Source: Burkholderiales bacterium (GTDB lineage: Bacteria; Pseudomonadota; Gammaproteobacteria; Burkholderiales; JAEUOS01). Taken from it: DNA of 12,485 bases. The notes beneath the pieces are model-generated. The model saw only the letters and a list, made by a program, of their open reading frames with translations, was not told the DNA's origin and searched no databases. The stretch covers positions 1 through 12,485 of the forward strand of contig CANGUJ010000071.1 of NCBI GenBank assembly GCA_947456845.1. The letters run 5' to 3'. The position numbers and the translations under genes were made by a program. This document shows positions 6,149 to 12,485 of the stretch, one piece after another (within the stretch, counting starts at the first letter, position 1; each line of letters begins with the position of its first letter).

Positions 6149-7399
6149 TTACGCGGCGGGCAGGGGCGCGAACCACAATACCCCGAGAAACGCGCCACTG
6201 ACCCCGCAGAGCACGGGCGCCAGGCGCAAGGCAAAACCGGCATCGCCGGCCGTGTAGGCGGCGACCACTTTGGACAAGCCGTTGGCCACCACCGCGATGC
6301 CGACCGGCAGCGCGAGCACACGGACGGCCGCCCCCGATGGCACTTCGGGGGCCTGCACCAGAAGCGCCGCTACCGCCGCGTGCAGGTCGGCCAGCCCGGC
6401 AAAACCGGCCGCCACCGCCAGACCGCCCGTGCCGAAGCGCAGCTTCAGCCATTGCGCGGCGAACTGCACCAGCGTGAGTACCATGGCGATCGCCAGGGCC
6501 TCCCTGAGACTGATCGCGGAGCGCTGGGGATCGGGCTTCGCCGCATGCCCGGCGGCGCGAGCGCCGGGCAGCGCGCAGGCCGCCGCCACCAGCGCACCGC
6601 ACAACGCCGGCAACCAGAGCGCGGCGACCCAGTCGGGCCGCACCGTCCCGGCCACCATCAGCAGGAGGACCATGGTCGCGACATTCGAGGCGATGGCGGC
6701 GCGCATGCAGCCGGCGCGTTCCGCCGGATGCCGCCTGGCGCGCGCTGCCATGGTCGCGATGGTGGCCGTGCTCGACACGAAGCCGGAAAAGAACCCCGCC
6801 AATACCAGCCCGTGACGCTCCCCCAGCAGCCGTTTGGCGACATGCCCCATTGCCTGCAGCACGAGCAGCACCACGACCAGCCGCGCCAGCAAGTGCGGAT
6901 TGAGGAATTCGCCCACCATCGGCCGGTTCGGCAGCAGCGGCAACACCGCCAGCGCGATGCCGGTCAGGATCAGCGCGTCGCGCAACTCGCCCTGGGTCAG
7001 CCAGTCGGTGGAAAAGCGGTGCAAGTGTTCGCGCGCGGCGAGCAGCAGGGTGACCATCGCCCCGACCGCCGCTGCGAGGGCGGGCGAGGCGATCGCCGTC
7101 GCGCCCAGCAGGTAAGCCACGAACAGCGCCACCTCGGTGGTCGCGCCCGGGTCGCCGGGGCGTGTACGCGCGTAGGCCAGCAGGGTCAGGCCCGCCACCA
7201 GCACGGCCCCGAGGAGGACGACGCCGTCGATGCCGCTCGCCTGCGCGAGCCCGCCCGCCAGGCAGGTCAGGGCGAAGGTGCGGATGCCGGCGAAACGCCG
7301 GTCCGCGCCGGTGCCCTTGCGCCGCTCGCGCTCGACGCCCATCAACAGGCCGATGCCCAGGGACACCAGCAGGCCGCCGACCTCCTGAGTCAATTCCAT
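6149..7399 (-). CDS. MgtC/DUF4010-type multispan membrane protein
   Basis: A 416-aa inner-membrane protein with about a dozen hydrophobic helices. The N-terminal quarter is an MgtC/SapB-like domain: GLLMGVERERR (17-27), RTFALTCLAGGLA (40-52), then a TTEVALFVAYLLGA helix (87-100). The rest matches DUF4010, with SGFVSSTATIATMA (205-218), FAGLADLHAAVAAL (333-346) and NGLSKVVAAYTAGDAG (373-388). The function is unknown; MgtC relatives affect magnesium homeostasis or ATP-synthase activity, but this cannot be transferred safely. ATG 7399 is chosen because the sequence before it in the same frame is out-of-frame ferredoxin coding sequence and GAGGCGGG lies just upstream. The gene is 46 bases after the ferredoxin and runs in the same direction, so it looks operonic, an odd position for such a protein between redox genes. 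Confidence 0.85.
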   Translation of the reverse strand: MELTQEVGGLLVSLGIGLLMGVERERRKGTGADRRFAGIRTFALTCLAGGLAQASGIDGVVLLGAVLVAGLTLLAYARTRPGDPGATTEVALFVAYLLGATAIASPALAAAVGAMVTLLLAAREHLHRFSTDWLTQGELRDALILTGIALAVLPLLPNRPMVGEFLNPHLLARLVVVLLVLQAMGHVAKRLLGERHGLVLAGFFSGFVSSTATIATMAARARRHPAERAGCMRAAIASNVATMVLLLMVAGTVRPDWVAALWLPALCGALVAAACALPGARAAGHAAKPDPQRSAISLREALAIAMVLTLVQFAAQWLKLRFGTGGLAVAAGFAGLADLHAAVAALLVQAPEVPSGAAVRVLALPVGIAVVANGLSKVVAAYTAGDAGFALRLAPVLCGVSGAFLGVLWFAPLPAA

Positions 7400-7445
7400 C
7401 GCCCGCCTCGCGCCGTCGCCCAACCCTTCCGCGGGCCAGGCATGC

Positions 7446-7766
7446 TCAGTGCTGGCCGTCCGGCAGGCTGACCACCAGCCCGTCGAGCGCTTCGGTGACA
7501 CGGATCTGGCATGCCAGCCGTGAATTGGGGCGCGTATCGGCGCCGCAGGCGAGCATGCTCCTTTCCATGTCGCCCGGCGCGCCGGTGCGCGCCAGCCAGG
7601 CCTGGTCCACGTACACATGGCAGGTGGCGCAGGCACACTCCCCGCCGCAGTCGGCGTCGATGCCCGGTACGCCGTTATAGACGGCCCCGCGCATGACCGA
7701 ATCGCCGACGGGCACCTCGATCGCGTGGCGCTTGCCGCCGTGTTCTATGTAAGTCACCCTGGGCAT
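7446..7766 (-). CDS. putidaredoxin-type [2Fe-2S] ferredoxin
   Basis: A 106-aa electron-transfer protein of the adrenodoxin/putidaredoxin class. The cluster ligands are Cys40, Cys46, Cys49 (pattern C-X5-C-X2-C in DCGGECACATC) and Cys86 (RLACQI). An extra Cys44 inside the loop and Cys74 (SMLAC) are also seen in relatives. The N-terminal strand pair MPRVTYIEHGGKRHAIEV and the acidic WLARTGAPGDMERSML segment, which contacts partner proteins in this class, are intact. GGAGG lies nine bases before ATG 7766. The gene begins 44 bases after the P450 stop on the same strand, so it almost certainly delivers electrons to that P450. The reductase that would recharge it from NAD(P)H is not in the window. 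Confidence 0.95.
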   Translation of the reverse strand: MPRVTYIEHGGKRHAIEVPVGDSVMRGAVYNGVPGIDADCGGECACATCHVYVDQAWLARTGAPGDMERSMLACGADTRPNSRLACQIRVTEALDGLVVSLPDGQH

Positions 7767-7810
7767 GCGCGGTTTCCTCCGTGCGGTCTGGCGTGCCGGG
7801 CCATGCCGCT

Positions 7811-9070
7811 TCAGCCGATGCGCGCCGGGATCACTACCGGCATGGCGGTGAACCCGTGCACGAAATTGGATCTGGTGCGGGTCGGCTCGCCCGCCACCTC
7901 GATGCGCGGAAAGCGCTTGAGGATCTCCTCCCACAGCACGGTGAGCTGCAATTCCGCCAGCCGGTTGCCGACGCAGCGATGGATGCCGAAACCGAAGGCG
8001 ATGTGCGCCCGCGGACGCGCGCGGTCGATGATGAAGCGGTCCGGTTCCTCGATGGCCTCCGGGTCGCGGTTGCCCGACAGATACCACATCACCACCTTGT
8101 CACCCTTGCGGATCTGCTTGCCGCCCAGCTCGACATCGGCCAGCGCGGTGCGGCGCATGTGCGCCAGTGGCGTCTGCCAGCGGATGATCTCCGGCACCAG
8201 GCTCGACACCAGCGCCGGATTGGCGCGCAGCTTTTCGTACTGGTCCGGATGGCGGTTCAAGGCAAGCAGGCCGCCGCTGATCGAGTTGCGCGTGGTGTCG
8301 TTGCCACCGACGATGAGCAGGATGAGGTTGCCGAGAAACTCGTCGGGGGACATGTGCCGGGTGGACGGCGCATGGGCCAGCATGGAGATCAGGTCGTTTG
8401 CGGGCGGCGCGTTGACGCGCTCGTTCCACAGGCGGGTGAAATAGGCGAGGCACTTGCCGAGTTCGGCCAGGCGCATCTCCCATGAAGTGACCGGCCCGTT
8501 GCCGTCGGGATCGCCGGTGGCCATGTCGGACCACCAGGTGAGCAGCCGGCGGTCCTCGAACGGGAAGTCGAACAGGGTCGCGAGCATTTGCGTGGTCAGC
8601 TCCACCGACACCCGCTCCACCCAGTCGAACTGCGCGCCGACCGGCAGGCCGTCGAGGATGCGGCAGGCGCGCGCACGGATGGTCGGTTCGAGCATGGCCA
8701 GGTTGGCGGGCGCGACCATCGGGGTGACCGCGCGGCGCTGCTCGTCGTGGCGCGGCGGGTCCATCGCGATGAAGCTGGGAAACATCTCCGCCCGCGGGCG
8801 CTCGGCCAGGGAAATCCCGCCTATGCGCGCTTCCGAGGAAAACACCGCATGGTTGGTATCCACCGCCATGATGTCCTTGTAGCGCGTCACCGACCAGTAG
8901 GGGCCATAGCGCTTGCTTACCGCGCGATGTACCGGGTCTTCAAGGCGCAGTCGTTCGAAGTAGAAGCCGACGACGTCCTGCTCGAACAGGTAGCCCTTGG
9001 ACACATCGATGTCCGCAAGCGGCATCGCCCAGGCGCGCGCGCGTTCCGGATGATCGGCTAGCATATGCAT
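7811..9070 (-). CDS. cytochrome P450, CYP153 family (alkane/terpene hydroxylase type)
   Basis: A 419-aa soluble class I P450. The haem-binding motif FGFGIHRCVG (359-368) puts the iron ligand at Cys366. The oxygen-activation segment of the I helix is GGNDTTRN (255-262), and the K-helix EXXR is EIIR (294-297). Several stretches match what I know of CYP153 enzymes: GPYWSVTRYKDIM (56-68), VFSSEARIGGISL (76-88), NSISGGLLALN, RWQTPLAHMRRTA (297-309), VVMWYLSGNRD (326-336) and GNRLAELQL. CYP153 enzymes hydroxylate terminal carbons of medium-chain alkanes and some cyclic compounds such as limonene; the exact substrate is unknown here. ATG 9070 and 9064 are both possible and neither has a strong ribosome site; Met16 (MPLADIDVSKG) is where strong family similarity begins. 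First gene of the minus-strand operon, divergent from the DUF5666-like gene across a 177-bp GC-rich spacer in which I see no convincing promoter. Confidence 0.93.
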   Translation of the reverse strand: MHMLADHPERARAWAMPLADIDVSKGYLFEQDVVGFYFERLRLEDPVHRAVSKRYGPYWSVTRYKDIMAVDTNHAVFSSEARIGGISLAERPRAEMFPSFIAMDPPRHDEQRRAVTPMVAPANLAMLEPTIRARACRILDGLPVGAQFDWVERVSVELTTQMLATLFDFPFEDRRLLTWWSDMATGDPDGNGPVTSWEMRLAELGKCLAYFTRLWNERVNAPPANDLISMLAHAPSTRHMSPDEFLGNLILLIVGGNDTTRNSISGGLLALNRHPDQYEKLRANPALVSSLVPEIIRWQTPLAHMRRTALADVELGGKQIRKGDKVVMWYLSGNRDPEAIEEPDRFIIDRARPRAHIAFGFGIHRCVGNRLAELQLTVLWEEILKRFPRIEVAGEPTRTRSNFVHGFTAMPVVIPARIG

Positions 9071-9247
9071 CGAGGGCTTCGTTCGTTGGCCTGAGGCGAA
9101 GACTACCGCAATCGGCCGGGGAATAAATGCCGCCGTGCGGCGTTTGCGCCTTCGAGCCGCGCGCGCCGCGCGACCGGCATCCGCCGCGCCCGGCGCCCGC
9201 TTCGCCCGCCCGATACCAAAGCGTCATCCCATCCTGAAGGAGTCGCC

Positions 9248-9844
9248 GTGCAGATATCCGTCCGCCTCATCGCCGCCATCGTGCTGGCCGCCGCCAGCCT
9301 CGCCGCCAGCGCGCAGACCGCCCTGCGGGTGCGCGGCACCATCACCGCCATTGATGCCGCCGGCATCTCGGTGAAGTCGCGCAGCGGCGAAGACCTGCGG
9401 ATCGCGCTGGCCGACAACCTCGCCGTGGCCGTGGCGACCGCCGCGAAATTCGAGGACATCAAACCCGGCGACTACGTGGGCTCCGCCGCGATGCGCGGGG
9501 CGGACGGCAGGCTGACCGCGCTGGAGGTGCATTACCTCGCGCCCAACGTGCCCGGCGGCCACACCGACTGGGACCTGGCGCCCGGCTCGACGATGACCAA
9601 CGCCAATGTGGCCGAGGCCCTGGTGGGCGCCACCGGCGTGCGCGAACTCACCCTCAGGTACAAGGATGGCGAGCAGAAGATCGTGGTGCCCGTCCAGGCG
9701 CCGATCGTGAGAGCCATTCCCGGCGCGCGCGCCGACCTGAAGGTGGGTGAATACGTGTTCATCGCCGCGCAGTCGGCGCCCGACGGCAGGCTCACGGCGC
9801 AGCGCATCCAGGTCAGCCGCGACGGCATCAAGCCGCCACAGTAA
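9248..9844 (+). CDS. secreted protein with two DUF5666-like halves
   Basis: A 198-aa periplasmic protein of unknown function. The signal peptide has a hydrophobic core (7-20) and a likely cleavage site after ASA (about 22). The mature protein appears to be two related beta-rich units: residues 27-97 (LRVRGTITAIDAAGISVKSR, then IKPGDYVGSA and DGRLTALEVHYL) and 131-190 (VRELTLRYKDGEQKIVVPV, then LKVGEYVFIAA and DGRLTAQRIQVS). The first unit resembles the DUF5666 fold, often OB-like. GTG 9248 is chosen because AAGGAG (9236-9241) precedes it by six bases. No enzymatic motif or metal-ligand cluster is visible. It is divergent from the P450 operon and may share its control region, but a functional link is not shown. 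Confidence 0.75.
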   Translation: MQISVRLIAAIVLAAASLAASAQTALRVRGTITAIDAAGISVKSRSGEDLRIALADNLAVAVATAAKFEDIKPGDYVGSAAMRGADGRLTALEVHYLAPNVPGGHTDWDLAPGSTMTNANVAEALVGATGVRELTLRYKDGEQKIVVPVQAPIVRAIPGARADLKVGEYVFIAAQSAPDGRLTAQRIQVSRDGIKPPQ

Positions 9845-9919
9845 GCGACCCGCACCAGGCAGCACTGCGCGGGACTGGGCAGGCCCGGGCAGCGGCCGCC
9901 GGGTCCAGCCCCTGGAGTG

Positions 9920-9942
9920 GGCCGCACGGTCGTCGCGCGGCC
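9920..9942. terminator. possible hairpin between two convergent genes
   Basis: GGCCGC (9920-9925) pairs with GCGGCC (9937-9942) around an 11-base loop in the 111-bp gap between convergent genes. There is no T-run on either side, so this is a weak candidate for a bidirectional terminator. Confidence 0.2.
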
Positions 9943-9955
9943 GGGCGGCGCCCCC

Positions 9956-10933
9956 TTACTCGAGGCGGATGTTCGCCGCCTTGATTACCGCGCCCCAGCG
10001 GGCGAGTTCGGCCTGCAGGAACCGGTCCGCGGCCTCGGGGGAACTGCCGATCACCTCGGAGCCGCCGTCAACCAGGCGCTGGCGGATCTCCGGGATCGCG
10101 AGAATCTTCACCAGTTCGGCATTGAGGCGGTTGACGATGTCGCGCGGCGTGCCCGGTGGCGCAAGCACCCCGAACCATGCCACCGCCTCGAAGTCCCGCA
10201 CGCCGGCCTCGGACAGCGAAGGCACGTCGGGCAGCAGCGGGTGGCGCTTGAGGCTGGAGACGGCGAGCGGGCGCAGCTTGCCGGACTTGAAGTGCGGCAG
10301 GAGCGCGACGATGTTGTCGAACATCACCTGGATCTGGCCGCCCATGAGGTCGAGGTGCGCCGCCGCCGATCCCTTGTAGGGCACATGCTGCATGCTGATG
10401 CCGGCGTCGAGCTTGAGCTTTTCGCCGGTCAGATGGTGCGAGGTGCCGTTGCCGAGCGAACCGAAGTTCACGCGCCCGGGATTGGCCTTGGCATAGTCGA
10501 TGAACTCGCGCACCGTCCTGGGCGGGAAATTCAGGTTGGCCGCGAAGCCGAGCGGAGAGTTGGTCAGCACCGTCACCGAGGCAAACGCCGCGGTGTCGTA
10601 CTTGAGCGACGGATAGGCCGTGGCGGTGATCGGCGTGGCGGCGGTCGACAGCAGCAGGGTGTAGCCGTCGGGCGGCGACTTGGCGACAAACTCGCTGCCG
10701 ATGGTGCCGCCGGCGCCGGGCCGGTTTTCGACCACGAAGGGCTGCCCCATCGCCAGGGTGAGTCGCTCGGCCATGGTGCGTCCGAGAATGTCGGAGGTCG
10801 CCCCGGTGGCGAACGGCACGATCAGCTTCACCGGCCGGTTCGGGTATGGCTGCGCGGGCGCGCTTGCGGCGGCGATAAGCGATGCGAGAGCGGCTACCGC
10901 CAGGGCGGTGCGCACGAATGGCTTGGTCAACAT
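9956..10933 (-). CDS. Bug/TctC-family tripartite tricarboxylate transporter substrate-binding protein
   Basis: A 325-aa periplasmic solute-binding protein. The N-terminal signal peptide (1-28, ending SAPAQ) precedes the diagnostic PYPNRPVKLIVPFATGATSD (29-48), followed by DILGR, VENRPGAGGTIGSEFVAKSPPDGYTL and later VPYKGSAAAHLDLMGGQIQ, all standard for the Bug family. Such proteins bind small carboxylates or related organic molecules; many betaproteobacterial copies are orphans without the TctAB membrane partners, as seems true here. The binding pocket residue that is often Asp in the ATGATSD loop is present, but this does not define the ligand. AAGGAGA (minus strand) directly precedes ATG 10933. 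It follows the TauD/TfdA gene by 62 bases on the same strand, so the pair probably captures and oxidises related substrates. Confidence 0.95.
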   Translation of the reverse strand: MLTKPFVRTALAVAALASLIAAASAPAQPYPNRPVKLIVPFATGATSDILGRTMAERLTLAMGQPFVVENRPGAGGTIGSEFVAKSPPDGYTLLLSTAATPITATAYPSLKYDTAAFASVTVLTNSPLGFAANLNFPPRTVREFIDYAKANPGRVNFGSLGNGTSHHLTGEKLKLDAGISMQHVPYKGSAAAHLDLMGGQIQVMFDNIVALLPHFKSGKLRPLAVSSLKRHPLLPDVPSLSEAGVRDFEAVAWFGVLAPPGTPRDIVNRLNAELVKILAIPEIRQRLVDGGSEVIGSSPEAADRFLQAELARWGAVIKAANIRLE

Positions 10934-10995
10934 GGTCTCCTTGATCGGGTGGGTCGTGTGGCCCGCGACAGCGGGGCGCTTGGGGTCGGGAACCA

Positions 10996-11874
10996 TCAGG
11001 CGGCCTGCGCTTGCGCCGCCTGGCGCTCCAGGGTGGTGGTGCGGCGCAGGTCGCGCCGCGCGGCCAGATCGTAGCGCCGCCCGCGATGCAGCGTGGAACG
11101 GTTGTCCCACATCACATAGTCGCCGGCGCGCCACTTGTGGCGGTAGACGAACTGTCGCTGGGTGGCATGCTCGATCAGGTCGGCGATCAGCACGCGCGCC
11201 TCCGGCACCGTCAGGCCGCTGACGCGATCGCAATGCACGCCGACGAACAAAAGCTTGCGCCCGGAGGAAGGATGCATGCGCACCAGCGGCCACTCGGCCG
11301 GCGGAAACCGGTTCAGCTGCTCCGGAGTGTATTTGTCGTCGCCCAGCATGATGCGCGAGTGGAAGGTCGAATGATGCGCGGTGCGCCCCTCGACCGCGGC
11401 GCGCAGGTCGTCCGGCAAGGCATCCCAGGCGGCGCGCAGGTCGGCCCATTCGGTATCGCCGCCCTGGTCGGGCACCACCACCGCAGAAAGCATGGAATAC
11501 GCGATCGGCAAGGGCTGGAAGGAACTGTCGCTATGCCAGAGCTGGTTGGCCAGCGTTCCGATCAGCTTGGCATTGTCGCGCCCGGCCACCGACCCGTCGA
11601 GCGACAGGTTGGAGATGTCGATGAGCTCTTCATGCCCGAAGCGGGTGGGCGCGCCGGTGGCCTTGCGCAGCCCGGCATCGAGCGGGCCGAACTGCCGGGC
11701 GCAGGCGACCTGCTCGGACTCCGTCATCGGCTGGTCGCGGAACACCAGAAGCGCATACCGGTCCATCGCCGCGTCCAGGGCAGCGACGGTCGCCTCGTCC
11801 AGGGGACGGCGCAGGTCGATGCCGCCGACTTCGGCGGCGAACAGCGGGTGCAGGGGTGTGAACTCGAGCGCCAT
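10996..11874 (-). CDS. TauD/TfdA-family Fe(II)/2-oxoglutarate dioxygenase
   Basis: A 292-aa cytoplasmic dioxygenase that couples 2-oxoglutarate decarboxylation to hydroxylation, and often cleavage, of its substrate. The iron facial triad is His114 and Asp116 (LWHSDSSF) with His263 (NRSTLHRGRRYD). Arg274 and Arg278 lie 11 and 15 residues after the last His, the spacing found in TauD for 2-oxoglutarate binding. GGDTEWADLRAAWDALP (138-154) is a typical TfdA segment. Sequence flavour is closer to TfdA (2,4-D type) than to taurine dioxygenase, but the substrate cannot be read from it. ATG 11874 gives normal family length and follows GGAGAT by eight to nine bases; the frame is open 19 codons further upstream without family similarity. 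First gene of a probable operon with the Bug protein and divergent from the ThDP enzyme. Confidence 0.94.
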   Translation of the reverse strand: MALEFTPLHPLFAAEVGGIDLRRPLDEATVAALDAAMDRYALLVFRDQPMTESEQVACARQFGPLDAGLRKATGAPTRFGHEELIDISNLSLDGSVAGRDNAKLIGTLANQLWHSDSSFQPLPIAYSMLSAVVVPDQGGDTEWADLRAAWDALPDDLRAAVEGRTAHHSTFHSRIMLGDDKYTPEQLNRFPPAEWPLVRMHPSSGRKLLFVGVHCDRVSGLTVPEARVLIADLIEHATQRQFVYRHKWRAGDYVMWDNRSTLHRGRRYDLAARRDLRRTTTLERQAAQAQAA

Positions 11875-11914
11875 GCGCGCATCTCCGATGAGGTGTCTTC
11901 CGCCGTGGCCGACA

Positions 11915-11958
11915 GCCGGCGGCATGCGCAAATTCTAAGCGTTAGCGCCGCCGCCGGC
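11915..11958. repeat. imperfect inverted repeat in the divergent promoter region
   Basis: GCCGGCGGC (11915-11923) is the exact reverse complement of GCCGCCGGC (11950-11958). Inside, GCGC at 11926-11929 can pair with GCGC at 11945-11948, leaving an A/T-rich loop at 11930-11944. A shorter CTAA-GCG-TTAG palindrome (11935-11945) lies in this region. Its place between divergent dioxygenase and ThDP-enzyme genes would suit a regulator-binding site; no regulator gene is present in the window. Confidence 0.35.
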
Positions 11959-12023
11959 ACCTACGAGGTGTTCTGCACGGCGGATGGCGCCTTGGGGTAC
12001 AGTCGCACGCTTCAAAAAATCAC

Positions 12024-12028
12024 GGAGG
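12024..12028 (+). promoter_or_regulatory. Shine-Dalgarno that decides the start of the ThDP enzyme
   Basis: GGAGG is one base from ATG 12030, which is too close, but seven bases from the in-frame ATG 12036. The second start is therefore preferred. Confidence 0.6.
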
Positions 12029-12035
12029 CATGGCC

Positions 12036-12485
12036 ATGAACGGAGCCGAAAGCCTGGTGCGCACATTGGTGGCGAGCGCGGTCGAGGTCTGCTTCACCAA
12101 CCCCGGCACCTCGGAGATGCATTTCGTCGCCGCGCTGGACAAGGTCGAGGGCATGCGCTGCGTGCTGGGCTTGTTCGAAGGCGTGGTCACAGGCGCGGCG
12201 GACGGCTATTTCCGCATGACGGGTGCGCCCGCGGCCACGCTGCTGCATCTCGGCCCCGGGCTCGGCAACGGGCTGGCCAACCTGCACAACGCCAGGAAGG
12301 CGCGCTCGGGCATCGTCAACATCGTCGGCGAACATGCCAGCTACCACATCCGCCATGACGCGCCGCTGACCTCGGATATCGAAGGGGTGGCACGGCCGAT
12401 GTCCGACTGGGTGCGCACCTCCCGCAGCGCGCGCGACATCGCCGGCGACGGCGCGCGCGCGGTGGAGGCGGCGCGCACCGCGCCA
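12036..12485 (+). CDS. thiamine-diphosphate enzyme, acetolactate-synthase-like, 3'-truncated
   Basis: The first 150 residues of a ThDP-dependent enzyme annotated in relatives as acetolactate synthase large subunit or as a benzoylformate-decarboxylase-like protein. The visible part is the N-terminal pyrimidine-binding domain: FTNPGTSEMHF (20-30), the catalytic glutamate Glu48 in GLFEGVVTGAADGY (45-58) that activates the cofactor, then LLHLGPGLGNGLANLHNARK (69-88) and the VNIVGEH and PLTSDIEGVARP segments. Full-length relatives have about 510-550 aa, so roughly two thirds lies outside the window, including the GDG diphosphate/Mg motif. It lacks the linked regulatory small subunit gene in view and sits beside a dioxygenase and Bug protein, so a catabolic decarboxylase or lyase is more likely than branched-chain amino acid synthesis; this is inference. 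Start ATG 12036 is chosen from ribosome-site spacing. Confidence 0.9.
   Translation, partial: MNGAESLVRTLVASAVEVCFTNPGTSEMHFVAALDKVEGMRCVLGLFEGVVTGAADGYFRMTGAPAATLLHLGPGLGNGLANLHNARKARSGIVNIVGEHASYHIRHDAPLTSDIEGVARPMSDWVRTSRSARDIAGDGARAVEAARTAP

Noticed and set aside
6104..7471. A 455-codon plus-strand open frame across the DUF4010 gene
   Set aside because: Product is Gln/Arg/Gly-rich with no hydrophobic or domain pattern; the minus strand shows a full membrane-protein family match.
9071..9247. Divergent promoters between the P450 and the DUF5666-like gene
   Set aside because: An AATAAA stretch near 9122-9127 and a few hexamers can be forced into -10 or -35 boxes, but none has acceptable spacing and partner.
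10934..11449. N-terminal extension of the Bug protein into the dioxygenase gene
   Set aside because: A perfect signal peptide with an AAGGAGA ribosome site begins at 10933; the upstream frame is a shadow of the dioxygenase.
1..12485. CRISPR array, tRNA, insertion sequence, toxin-antitoxin or phage-defence genes
   Set aside because: No regularly spaced direct repeats, cloverleaf-like sequence, transposase or known defence-protein motifs were found on either strand.

Overview
The window is a GC-rich, densely coded stretch of a bacterial chromosome, most likely from a betaproteobacterium of the Burkholderiales/Rhodocyclales type. The lineage is inferred from three things: a Bug/TctC-type solute-binding protein, a PlsC domain resembling the C-terminus of MFS-PlsC fusion proteins of that group, and the codon usage. 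There are 15 well-supported protein genes, two of them cut by the window edges, plus one possible 30-codon gene. I see no rRNA, tRNA, CRISPR array, insertion sequence or phage gene. No gene-free stretch exceeds about 180 bases.

Left part (1-4096, plus strand): the 3' end of a PlsC-type acyltransferase, then a divergent RidA-family protein with its own likely promoter, an 85-aa secreted four-cysteine protein, and a MAPEG-family membrane protein. A tight three-gene cluster follows: a DUF1190 (YgiB/YjfM) protein, a YgiC/YjfC glutathionylspermidine-synthase-like ATP-grasp ligase, and a DUF350 (YjfL) membrane protein with a TTG start. This is a compact version of the cell-envelope module known from enterobacterial ygiBC and yjf loci.

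Centre (4159-9070, minus strand): a probable operon read from right to left. It encodes a CYP153-family cytochrome P450, a putidaredoxin-type [2Fe-2S] ferredoxin, an MgtC/DUF4010-type membrane protein, a possible 30-aa peptide gene with a strong ribosome binding site, a short-chain dehydrogenase/reductase, and a zinc-independent quinone-oxidoreductase-like MDR enzyme. The simplest reading is oxidative metabolism of a hydrophobic substrate: the P450 hydroxylates an alkane-like or terpene-like compound using electrons from the ferredoxin, and the dehydrogenases act on the products. No ferredoxin reductase is present in the window.

Right part (9248-12485): a secreted protein with two DUF5666-like halves (plus strand) faces a TctC-type periplasmic binding protein. 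The latter lies downstream of a TauD/TfdA dioxygenase on the minus strand, so these two probably form an operon for uptake and oxidation of a small organic acid. Divergent from them is the start of a thiamine-diphosphate enzyme of the acetolactate-synthase-like family, cut by the window end. The 161-bp divergent spacer contains an imperfect inverted repeat.

The most unusual points are the reductase-less CYP153 operon with an embedded membrane protein and mini-gene, the DUF1190 protein whose lipobox cysteine is a serine, and the RidA homologue that lacks the usual ligand-binding arginine and carries a histidine-rich loop.
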